From positions 6,295,724 through 6,359,723 of the forward strand of contig NZ_AP021879.1 of NCBI RefSeq assembly GCF_009689005.1: DNA of 64,000 nt, read 5' to 3'. Position 1 is the stretch's first letter; every line of letters begins with the position of its first letter. This document shows positions 51,132 through 59,178 of this stretch, piece after piece. The position numbers and the translations under genes were made by a program. The stretch is from Desulfosarcina ovata subsp. ovata (GTDB taxonomy: Bacteria > Desulfobacterota > Desulfobacteria > Desulfobacterales > Desulfosarcinaceae). The notes beneath the pieces are model-generated. The model did not search any database. It had not been told where the DNA came from and worked only from the letters and a program-made list of their open reading frames with translations.

Positions 51132-53414
51132 TCATTTTTCGTTTCCGTCGATAACATCCCGAGCTGTACGGCCCAACTCATTTTTGCTGATTGGTTTGAA
51201 AAGCAGCGCCCGAATCCCGGCGGCAGAGACTTTTTCGGGGGTGATCGCGTCACTGTACCCGGTACACAGGATGATGCGGGTGGAAGGGTGGATCGCCATC
51301 ATCCGCCTGGCCAGATGGTATCCGGTCATGTGGGGCATGGTCTGGTCGGTAATCACGAGATCGAATGCATCCGCTGCGTGCTGAAAGATCTCGAGTGCTT
51401 CCAGGCTGCCGTTGACCGCCGTTACCTGGTAACCCATCGATTCAAGCATGCTTTTCCCCAGATTCAGGAGCGTTGTTTCGTCATCGATCAGAAGGACCCG
51501 CTCATTACCGCCCGGCGCCGTATAGGACTGAAACACCTTTTTTTCGGTGTCCGATACCACCCTGGGCAAAATGACCGTGAAGCTCGTCCCCTGGCCGGGA
51601 TGGCTCTGTACGGTGATGTCGCCGCCATGGTCCTTGACGATGCCATGCACCACGGCAAGGCCCATGCCGGTCCCTTTCTCTTTCTCCTTGGTGGTGAAAA
51701 AAGGCTCGAAGATGCGGTGGATAACGGCAGGATGGATACCCGTTCCGGTGTCGGCTATTTTAAGCTCCAGGAATGGTCCGGGGGAAACCCCATGATAGCC
51801 TTCCAGTTGTTCCGGGGTAAGGTCGATCGGGGCCAGGGTGATGTCGAGCACACCGCCCCCCACGGACATGGCATGGGCGGCGTTGGTGCACAGGTTCATT
51901 ACGATCTGATGCATCTGGGTGAGGTCGGCATTGACCATGCCGGCGTTGTCATCGATGTGCTGCCGGATTTCAATGGTGCTCGGCAGGGTCGAGCGCAGCA
52001 GTTTGGCCTCCTCTTTGACAATTGCGGCAAGGGGAATCGGCTTTCTCTCTTCCCGGCTTTTGCGGCTGAAGGTGAGGATCTGGCGCACAAGATCTTTCGC
52101 CCGCATGGCCGATTTGAGAACCTGTTGCAGATAGCCGCATGTGCGGTCGTCACAAGCGATATCGTCGATGGCCAGTTCGCTGTAGCCGATGATACTGCCG
52201 AGAATGTTGTTGAAATCGTGGGCGATTCCACCCGCCAGGGTTCCGATGGCTTCCATCTTCTGGGTCTGCTTGATTGTTTCTTCCATTCGTTTGCGTTCGG
52301 TAATATCGTAAAAAATGCCCAGAATGCCGGATACATTGCCTTTGGGCTCGTGAAGCGGGACTTTGCTGGTGATGACTGTTTTTTTTTGTCCGTCTGCCCG
52401 GGTCAGGACCTCTTCGATATCTACCATGGCGGTGCCCGTCTCGACGATCTGCCTGTCGATTTGACGGTAGGCATCCGATTCGGTTTTTTCCCATGGCAGG
52501 TCATCGTCGCTTTTGCCGACCACCTCTGCCGGTGTGGTCAGACCGGCCATCCGGGCAAAGGCCGCATTGCAGCCCATAAAGATCGATTCCCGGTCTTTCC
52601 AGAAGATGTGGTGCGGAACGTTGTTTAAAATGTTGTTGAGCAGTTCGGTCTGGTTGGCCAGTTCCCGCTCGGCCTGTTTGCGCTCGTCGATTTCGGCTTG
52701 CAGGCCGTTGCGGGCTTTCTCCAGTTTTGCTGCCATGGTATTGATTTCATGGACCAGTTGTTCGATTTCGTCGCCGGTGGTCAGGGCGAGACGATAATCC
52801 AGCTCTCCGCGACCGATACGCTTTACCCCGTTTTTCAGGGCGTAAAGGGGTTTTGATATGAACCGGGAGAGAAACAGCGCCAGGCCGACGGGAACTGTTG
52901 CCAGCATAATGATGCCAACAATCAGCATGAGCATGCGATACGAATGCAGTTCGGCACGGATTTTTTTATCGGAAAGTCCGAAGTGCAATATCGTTTCCGC
53001 CGGGGCGCCAAGTTTCACCCGGATGTGGTAGATGAGATCGCCCTGGTTATTGGCGACCGGCGTGATGATGGCGGTGTCGGGCGTGTTGATGGCGCCCAGG
53101 CGCAGCAGTCCTTTGGGTACCCCGGTTTCGAAGGTGTGGACCAGAATTTCGGCCGCCTTTTCGGCAAAAATGTAGTCGACGGAGGGATTGACCTGAAGAA
53201 TGGATTGGTAGAAACGGTAGAGTTCGACGCGATCGTTTCTCAGGATGTAATTCTCCGATTTCAGTGCCGCCAGTCGGGCCAGCATCCTGGCGAAGCGGAG
53301 GTGCGTCTGCATGTGATGATTCGAGATCCAGAAATGCGCAGCAATGACCATTCCACTGATAATCAGCGCTGTGGATAGAAAGACGGTGATAAATATTTTG
53401 GTGGCAAATTTCAT
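51132..53414 (-). CDS. Membrane hybrid histidine kinase with receiver domain
   Basis: 760 aa. TM1 (residues 7-29), periplasmic sensor to about 175, TM2 (about 177-199), HAMP, a PAS domain (about 270-385; NILNNVPHHIFWKDRESIFMGCNAAFARMAG), HisKA with the phospho-His in AGGIAHDFNNILGSIIGYSEL, HATPase (NLCTNAAHAM, ADTGTGI, GTGMGLAVVHGIV), and a C-terminal receiver with acidic pocket LLIDDE and phospho-Asp in DLVITDQTMPHMTG. It lies 11 bp after a PhnD-like periplasmic binding protein gene, which probably supplies its ligand. Confidence 0.92.
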   Translation of the reverse strand: MKFATKIFITVFLSTALIISGMVIAAHFWISNHHMQTHLRFARMLARLAALKSENYILRNDRVELYRFYQSILQVNPSVDYIFAEKAAEILVHTFETGVPKGLLRLGAINTPDTAIITPVANNQGDLIYHIRVKLGAPAETILHFGLSDKKIRAELHSYRMLMLIVGIIMLATVPVGLALFLSRFISKPLYALKNGVKRIGRGELDYRLALTTGDEIEQLVHEINTMAAKLEKARNGLQAEIDERKQAERELANQTELLNNILNNVPHHIFWKDRESIFMGCNAAFARMAGLTTPAEVVGKSDDDLPWEKTESDAYRQIDRQIVETGTAMVDIEEVLTRADGQKKTVITSKVPLHEPKGNVSGILGIFYDITERKRMEETIKQTQKMEAIGTLAGGIAHDFNNILGSIIGYSELAIDDIACDDRTCGYLQQVLKSAMRAKDLVRQILTFSRKSREERKPIPLAAIVKEEAKLLRSTLPSTIEIRQHIDDNAGMVNADLTQMHQIVMNLCTNAAHAMSVGGGVLDITLAPIDLTPEQLEGYHGVSPGPFLELKIADTGTGIHPAVIHRIFEPFFTTKEKEKGTGMGLAVVHGIVKDHGGDITVQSHPGQGTSFTVILPRVVSDTEKKVFQSYTAPGGNERVLLIDDETTLLNLGKSMLESMGYQVTAVNGSLEALEIFQHAADAFDLVITDQTMPHMTGYHLARRMMAIHPSTRIILCTGYSDAITPEKVSAAGIRALLFKPISKNELGRTARDVIDGNEK

Positions 53415-53425
53415 ACGGTGATCAT

Positions 53426-54382
53426 TTAGCGCCTGTTGGATTCGAGGAACCTTTGCAGTTTTCGAACCGTTGTATATTGCTCCGGATCGCCTTCGGTAAA
53501 ACGATCGATTTTCAGGCTCGCCAGAATCGCTTTGCCGGCCTGGTCCTGATGGATGGAGAGAAAAATGGTCTTGAGTTTCTTTTTAATCGCCGGATCCATC
53601 GCCGGATGTACCACAACGGGGGGGATGCCGTAGGGTGGTGATTTCTCGATCACGATGGTCTCTGCCGTGGCGGACGGATGGGCGGCCTGCATGAATTCAT
53701 AGATCAATGAATCCACTGCCGCGCCATCGGCGAGTCCATCGGCCACTGCCTGGATCGAATTGTCATGGCTGTATGTGAAAAATGTTTTCCCAAAAAAGGT
53801 CTCCGGCGTCTCACCGCGCACGGCCAGGTAGTAGGTCGGCACCAGGTATCCGGTGTTGGAAAGCGGGTCGGTAAAGGCGAAGGTTTTGCCCCTCAGATCA
53901 GCAAGGGAGGCGAGACCGCTTTTCCGGGATACGATGAAGTTGGCGTAATAGACGGTTTTCCCGTGACAGATCGGAACCGCGATGATCTGCATGCCAAAGT
54001 CTTCTCTCCCGCGTACATACGGGCCCGAGCAGACAAAGGCCACATCGAGCTCTTTTTGTTTGAGCATGGCATTGACCTGGGAATAGGTCTTTTTTTGTAC
54101 GAACGTCACCGTCCGGTCCATGCGTTCACCAATCAGGGTCAGCAGGGAGATGTAGTAGCGGTAGGTATATTTGGGCGAAATCATGGCGGCGACGGCAATC
54201 CGTAGCGTCGCGCGGCTGGCCGGGGAGTCCGGTTTTGCGATAACGTCGGTAAAGTCAATGGGGACCGGCGGCTTATCGATTTCCCGCATCCCCTCATCTC
54301 CGGAGACGATGGACGCCGGGAACATGACCGATATCAGAAGGGGAATGACAAACAGACGCAACACATGATGGAGGAGACGCAT
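53426..54382 (-). CDS. PhnD-like periplasmic substrate-binding protein
   Basis: 318 aa with signal peptide (LFVIPLLISVMFPASIVSG). The PhnD family pattern is RIAVAAMISPKYTYRYYISLLTLIGERMDRTVTFVQKKTYSQVNAMLKQKELDVAFVCSGPYV, later SGLASLADLRGKTFAFTDPLSNTGYLVP. These bind phosphonate, phosphite or other oxyanions. No ABC permease or ATPase gene is adjacent. The coupling to a histidine kinase suggests a sensing role more than uptake. Confidence 0.88.
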   Translation of the reverse strand: MRLLHHVLRLFVIPLLISVMFPASIVSGDEGMREIDKPPVPIDFTDVIAKPDSPASRATLRIAVAAMISPKYTYRYYISLLTLIGERMDRTVTFVQKKTYSQVNAMLKQKELDVAFVCSGPYVRGREDFGMQIIAVPICHGKTVYYANFIVSRKSGLASLADLRGKTFAFTDPLSNTGYLVPTYYLAVRGETPETFFGKTFFTYSHDNSIQAVADGLADGAAVDSLIYEFMQAAHPSATAETIVIEKSPPYGIPPVVVHPAMDPAIKKKLKTIFLSIHQDQAGKAILASLKIDRFTEGDPEQYTTVRKLQRFLESNRR

Positions 54383-54743
54383 CGCATTTTCTTTTCGGCA
54401 GCCTCGGGGGCCTGCGGTCTTTTTATCAAACGGTTTGGGGGGGGGGCAATCGCCGGAGAAATCAATATTGAACGTTGCGTCTCGTTTTCTCGGTCCCTAA
54501 ACGGATGTCGGGCCGATGCGGCACAGAAGGAATCGCCAGGGCACCGCTGTGATAGAGGTCATTGGTAAGATTCTATTTTTGAAACAGCCCGATGTAAAGA
54601 AGAAAAATAAATCCATCTAAACGATGAATATTATTCAGTTGCTGACTGTGGTAATGGCTGAGGGGAAAACCCATGACTACCCGATGGGTCCATCTACCCC
54701 CAATGTTGCAACATCGGAGTCTGTTTTTAAACAACACCGGCTT
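54383..54743. other. Intergenic region between the PhnD-like gene and asnA
   Basis: No gene supported in 361 bp. It should hold the minus-strand promoter of the PhnD-like/kinase unit and the end of the asnA transcript. It contains a G8 run (near 54440) and the palindrome at 54698-54717. Confidence 0.5.
54698..54717. repeat. Palindrome CCCCAATGTTG..., copy 2 (imperfect)
   Basis: CCCCAATGTTGCAACATCGG repeats the first 17 bases of the palindrome at 15565-15586, then differs at one base (C for T). It lies 27 bp downstream of the asnA stop. Confidence 0.55.
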
Positions 54744-55874
54744 CTATTCGAGTAAATGGATATTCTTCTTTATACAGATATCCTTAAGCTGCTTGGGCCA
54801 TACCGAGACGGTCACCTCCCCAAGATGCGCCGTCCGCAATAGGTACATAAAGGTCCTGGACTGCCCGATACCGCCACCGATACTGAGTGGAATCCGATCA
54901 TTGATAATCGCCTGGTGGTACGGGAGACTGAGAAAATCTTCCTGGTCTGACATGTTAAGCTGTATTTTCAAGGTTTCCTTCGTCACCCGGATGCCCATCG
55001 ACGACAACTCGTGACGTCGTTTGGTCACGGGGTTCCAGACCAGGATGTCACCATTCAGCCCATGATACGGTTCTCCGTCTTTGACGATCGTCTCGCTGGC
55101 CCAATCGTCGTAATCGGCGGCGCGCATCTCATGGGGGTAGCCGTCCTTCAACGGCCAACCGATGCCAATGATGAAGACCGCCGGCGCGTGCTCCATAAGA
55201 ATCCGGGTCTCACGCTGCTTCCGGGGGAGGTCCGGGTAGCGGTCAAGTATCTCCTCGGCGTGGAGAAACGTGAGCTTCTCCGGAAAGTCCGGGTAGTTGG
55301 AAGTCCTTAGCTGGGGATACATCTCCTGAACCATGGTGCCTGCCCCCCGGATCACCTTCCATATCCGCGTAACGATGGTTTTGAGAAAGTCGATGGTACG
55401 CTCTTCCCGGTTGATGACCCGTTCCCAATCCCACTGGTCCACGTACGCGCTATGGTCATGGTCAAGGAAGTAGTCCTTGCGCACGGCCCGCATATCGGTG
55501 CAGATGCCCTCTCCGACCTTGCAGCCAAACTGATTGAGCGCCATGCGCTTCCACTTTGTGGCGGCCTGTACGACCTGGGCCTGGATGGGGGCCTCGAGTC
55601 CCAATCCACAGGGAAATTCCACCGGCGTTCGCGATCCGTCGCGATCCAGGTAGTCGTTCACCCCGCTGTTTTTATCCACGATAAGCGGAACCTGAACCAT
55701 ATTCAGATTGAGCTCCCTGCAAAGATGGGTCTCGATGTAATTCTTTATCGCAAAGACAGCCTTCATTCTCTCCATGGGGGGAAGAAGGGACTGGTAGTTG
55801 TCGGGCAGCTCGTGAATGAGTCTGCCATAATCACCGATTCCCGGCCCTGCCAAATCTGTTGTTTTGTCTGTCAT
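54744..55874 (-). CDS. asnA: Aspartate-ammonia ligase (asparagine synthetase A)
   Basis: 376 aa from ATG 55874 (AGGAGAAG upstream); the reading from 55928 overlaps the helicase gene. A class II tRNA-synthetase-like fold: AVFAIKNYIETHLCRELNLNMVQVPLIVDKNSGVNDYLDRDGSRTPVEF, KWKRMALNQFGCKVGEGICTDMRAVRKDYFLDHDHSAYVDQWDWE, and motif 3-like SIGGGIGQSRTFMYLL. It makes asparagine from aspartate, ammonia and ATP. It is slightly longer than E. coli AsnA (330 aa). It is the last gene after cooC and the helicase. Confidence 0.93.
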   Translation of the reverse strand: MTDKTTDLAGPGIGDYGRLIHELPDNYQSLLPPMERMKAVFAIKNYIETHLCRELNLNMVQVPLIVDKNSGVNDYLDRDGSRTPVEFPCGLGLEAPIQAQVVQAATKWKRMALNQFGCKVGEGICTDMRAVRKDYFLDHDHSAYVDQWDWERVINREERTIDFLKTIVTRIWKVIRGAGTMVQEMYPQLRTSNYPDFPEKLTFLHAEEILDRYPDLPRKQRETRILMEHAPAVFIIGIGWPLKDGYPHEMRAADYDDWASETIVKDGEPYHGLNGDILVWNPVTKRRHELSSMGIRVTKETLKIQLNMSDQEDFLSLPYHQAIINDRIPLSIGGGIGQSRTFMYLLRTAHLGEVTVSVWPKQLKDICIKKNIHLLE

Positions 55875-55902
55875 GTTGTTTCTTCTCCTGGAGATAACGC
55901 TT

Positions 55903-58059
55903 TCAGGCGTCATCGCCTTCATCCGCATCGCTTCCCTCCACCACCGGCGGCTTCATGATCAGACCGATGGCTTCCCGGGCCGTGACCGCGGCGTCAGGGA
56001 AAACGTTCAGCAGGTTGGCGGTGTGGCGCAGATTGTCGGCCGTGCGCATCATCAGCATGGCCAGGTTGCCTTCGGCCATGCCATAATCTCCGGCCACGTT
56101 CTCCCAGGGATATCCCGACGCCCAGGCGTGGGTCATGGCCGCCGGGCGCAGGTAGAGCTGGCGGACATCGAATCCCCGGGATTTCATATGGCGGGAAAAT
56201 CCGGTCAGCTTTTTTTGGATGCGGGTGACCGTTTTTTTCAGGCGGTTGGGCACCAGCCGGCCTTCGAGGCGGTCGTCGGTCTCCCTTTCGTTGACGAAAC
56301 AGGCGAAAACCCCGGCCATCTGGGCCGCATCCGTGTCGGGCAAAAGCCCCTGACGCAGGCACTCGGCCACCAGGAGGGGCTGGTCCACGCGCAGCTGGGA
56401 GGCCCAGACACCGTCGCTGGTGAGGCGGTCATCCGTATCCACAAAGCCAGTCTCCTTGAGAAAGGCCAGGTGGCGCTGGAAATTCTCCCACAGGACTTCG
56501 TGGACACCGGCCATGCGGCTTTTCTGGCGGCTTTCCTCGGCATTGGCCATGAGCAGCCAAGTGGCAAAGGAGCGCTTGAGCAGCTCCTCCACCTGGCCGG
56601 GAGTGTGGGAGAGCAGCAGGTTGAGCACCATGGAGAAGTTGATGCGGATGCGGCTGACCACCTTGTCCGGCCGCGAGGCCAGCAGTCGCGCCACCAGGCG
56701 CAGGTCCATGTAGCGACCGGGGACGGCCAGGGCAAAACCGATGCGATCCATGCCGCGTCGGCCGGCACGGCCGGTCATCTGGTGCAGCTGGGTGGCGTCC
56801 AGGGGTATGAATTCGACGCCGTTGAAGCGATCGGAGTTGAAAAAAACCACGGTGCGGGCCGGGAAATTCACACCGGCGGCCACCGTGGAGGTGGCGAACA
56901 CGGCGGTCAGGAGCCCTTCGGTCATCAGGCTTTCGACCACCAGTTTCCAGCCGGGCAGATGCCCGCTGTGGTGGGCGGCTACTCCGGCCTGCTCCAGGTG
57001 GATGCGCTGGCGGTGGTGCGCCAGATGTGGTGAATTGTCGGTCAACCTTTTGATCCGATCGAAGATGCGGGCCTTTTTTTCGTCGGTCAGGGGAACGGCC
57101 CCATGGCACAGATTCAGGGCTGCATCACAGTCGCTGCGCGATTTGAGAAAAAAGATGGCCGGTAGCAGATCAAAGGCTTTCAGTACCCGCAAAATATCGC
57201 CAAAGGGTGGTAATCCGCGACGACGCGAAAATTCCGGTTCCTTTTTCCCACTGACGAGGCGTTCGACTTTTTTGTGCAGCCGCCTGGCACTGCGTTCCCC
57301 CTTGGCTTTCAGGGGCAACAGGGTGCCGCCGGGATCGAGGACCATGGGGTAAAGCGGAACGGGGCGGCGGCGTTCGGCCACCACCCGGCAGGGCCGGCCG
57401 CGGATGGCGGTCAGCCAGTCGGCAATGGCACCGGCATTGCCCACCGTGGCCGAGAGCATCAGCAGGGGAATGCGCGGGGGCAGGTAGATCATGGTCTCTT
57501 CCCAGACTACGCCGCGCTCCTCATCACCCAGGAAATGGGCTTCGTCCAGAACGACCAGGTCCGTATTCAACGAAACACCCTGGTGCATGGCATCGTAAAG
57601 CTGATTGCGCAGAATCTCAGTGGTACCGACAATGACGGGGGCGTCGGGCCGCTCCTTGCGGTCACCAGTCAGAATGCCCACCTGGTTGGTACCGAAAATC
57701 TCGGAAAACTCGATCAATTTGGCATTGGTCAGGGCCTTGAGCGGTGAGGCATACCATGCGCGTCCGCCGTCATCGAAGACACGGCGAATCGTCTGGACGG
57801 CAATCCAGGTTTTTCCGGCGCCGGTGGGGGCAGTGACCAGACAGTCCGATTCGGTCATTGCCGCCACGGCTTCGGTCTGGAACCGATCGGGGCGGAAGGG
57901 CCGGTTTTTCGGGGTGCCGATGTCGGAAAAGACCGACTTGAGCTGCGGGTCGGCATCGGGAGAGAAGTGGGATTGCCGGGCCGATCGCCGGCCCTGATGC
58001 TTTTTCCGCGAGGGATACCGTCGGCGCCCCCGGGGGGCGCCTTTGGGAGGTCTGTTCAT
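55903..58059 (-). CDS. Ski2-like DEAH-box helicase
   Basis: 718 aa from ATG 58059 (MNRPPKGAPRGRRRYPSRKK), with a basic N-terminal tail. Motif I TAPTGAGKTWIAV, Ia SPLKALTNAK, II VVLDEAHFLGDEERG, III LSATVGNAG, a C-terminal RecA lobe with GLLTAVFATSTVAAGVNFPARTV and QMTGRAGRRGMDRIG. This is the Ski2/Mtr4/Brr2-type superfamily 2 group, which unwinds RNA or DNA. Bacterial members are poorly studied. It starts 7 bp after the cooC stop and ends 28 bp before asnA. Confidence 0.88.
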   Translation of the reverse strand: MNRPPKGAPRGRRRYPSRKKHQGRRSARQSHFSPDADPQLKSVFSDIGTPKNRPFRPDRFQTEAVAAMTESDCLVTAPTGAGKTWIAVQTIRRVFDDGGRAWYASPLKALTNAKLIEFSEIFGTNQVGILTGDRKERPDAPVIVGTTEILRNQLYDAMHQGVSLNTDLVVLDEAHFLGDEERGVVWEETMIYLPPRIPLLMLSATVGNAGAIADWLTAIRGRPCRVVAERRRPVPLYPMVLDPGGTLLPLKAKGERSARRLHKKVERLVSGKKEPEFSRRRGLPPFGDILRVLKAFDLLPAIFFLKSRSDCDAALNLCHGAVPLTDEKKARIFDRIKRLTDNSPHLAHHRQRIHLEQAGVAAHHSGHLPGWKLVVESLMTEGLLTAVFATSTVAAGVNFPARTVVFFNSDRFNGVEFIPLDATQLHQMTGRAGRRGMDRIGFALAVPGRYMDLRLVARLLASRPDKVVSRIRINFSMVLNLLLSHTPGQVEELLKRSFATWLLMANAEESRQKSRMAGVHEVLWENFQRHLAFLKETGFVDTDDRLTSDGVWASQLRVDQPLLVAECLRQGLLPDTDAAQMAGVFACFVNERETDDRLEGRLVPNRLKKTVTRIQKKLTGFSRHMKSRGFDVRQLYLRPAAMTHAWASGYPWENVAGDYGMAEGNLAMLMMRTADNLRHTANLLNVFPDAAVTAREAIGLIMKPPVVEGSDADEGDDA

Positions 58060-58066
58060 CAGTAAT

Positions 58067-58822
58067 TCATAATTTATCGATAATGTCGGCGACCACATCC
58101 TTGGCCGTCGATGCGGTTTCGTAGGGGGAGGCTCCGGAAAGGTCGGCCTCGATGAGATCGTTGTCGTAGGGCAGGAAACCGAGAAATTCAAACCCATTCA
58201 AATGGGTACGGAGAAACTCCTCGTCTTTGGGGCTGCGGATTTTGTTGCCCACCACGGCAATGTTTTTCAAAAAGATTTCCCCGGCCAGGCGTTTGATATG
58301 CTCGGCCGTCTCGATGCTGCGGCGTCCGGGTTCGACGACGACGATCAGTTTGTCCACGGCCTGGGCGGTAGCCCGGCCCAGATGCTCAATGCCGGCTTCC
58401 ATATCCATGATCACCACTTCGTTACGGCCTAGGACCACATGGGTGACCAGGGCCTTGAGCAGGGTCGACTCCGGGCACAAACAACCGCCACCGCCCTTTT
58501 TAACGCTTCCCAGACGCATCAATTTGATGTTGTCCAACTGGGTGGAGAGGGTGTCGGGGATGTCGTCCACTTTGGGATTGAGTTTGAAAAAACCACCGAT
58601 GGTCCCGGGTTGGGCGCCGGTGCGCTCGAAAATCATTTCCTTCATTTCGGCGATGGGGGTGATCTTGTCGGCGTCGACGATGCCCAAGGCCGCTGCCAGA
58701 TTGGCGTCCGGGTCCGCATCGATGGCCAGTACTTTTTTCCCCCGGTCGCTCAGGGTCCGGGCCAAAAGTGCCGAGAATGTCGTCTTGCCCACCCCGCCTT
58801 TGCCGCTGACTGCCAGTTTCAT
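58067..58822 (-). CDS. cooC: CooC-type ATPase for nickel insertion into CO dehydrogenase
   Basis: 251 aa. MinD/SIMIBI P-loop MKLAVSGKGGVGKTTFSALLAR with the signature Lys, DADPDANLAAALG, the CooC metal-binding CxC in KGGGGCLCPESTL, and VIMDMEAGIEHLGRATAQ. CooC dimers bind Ni(II) and load it into the CooS C-cluster with ATP hydrolysis. cooS is about 48 kb away in this window. It forms a minus-strand unit with the helicase and asnA genes. Confidence 0.93.
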   Translation of the reverse strand: MKLAVSGKGGVGKTTFSALLARTLSDRGKKVLAIDADPDANLAAALGIVDADKITPIAEMKEMIFERTGAQPGTIGGFFKLNPKVDDIPDTLSTQLDNIKLMRLGSVKKGGGGCLCPESTLLKALVTHVVLGRNEVVIMDMEAGIEHLGRATAQAVDKLIVVVEPGRRSIETAEHIKRLAGEIFLKNIAVVGNKIRSPKDEEFLRTHLNGFEFLGFLPYDNDLIEADLSGASPYETASTAKDVVADIIDKL

Positions 58823-59055
58823 ATGTCTATCCTTTCATGCCCGTGCACATGGCCATGGTTCGTTGAAGAGAGAGGGCGTCCACAAATGATTGAAAAACCG
58901 TTTGCGCGCCAAATCAAACGATGCGGATAATATAAGACAGGTTGCCAGTTGAGCAAGGAAAACCAGCGAACAGAAAAATGACCCGCTTGACCGTTTCCCC
59001 GGATATGGTGTTTAAGATAATGTTTCTGGCAAGATCAGAGGGAGGAAGCTGTATA
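58823..59055. other. Intergenic region upstream of cooC and of the U32 gene
   Basis: No gene supported. AAGATAATGTTT at 59014-59025 and AAACATTATCTT at 59089-59100 are perfect inverted repeats 63 bp apart; the second lies inside the small ORF that follows, so they might fold the leader of the U32 transcript. Confidence 0.45.
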
Positions 59056-59178
59056 ATGAATACCGCGACGACCGATAACGCAGCCCAAAAACATTATCTT
59101 GAGTACCAGAGCGGATATGTAAACGTGCTTTGCGCGACCCCATGGCACCCGCCATATTGCGCCTTACCCATTGACTGA
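59056..59178 (+). CDS. Possible 40-aa leader peptide upstream of the U32 gene
   Basis: ATG 59056 has a strong GGAGG ribosome site (59041-59045). It encodes MNTATTDNAAQKHYLEYQSG and continues to a stop at 59176-59178, which overlaps the proposed TTG start (59171) of the U32 gene. The U32 gene has no ribosome site of its own, so translation may be coupled. No family recognised; conservation in relatives would be needed to call it real. Confidence 0.4.
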   Translation: MNTATTDNAAQKHYLEYQSGYVNVLCATPWHPPYCALPID

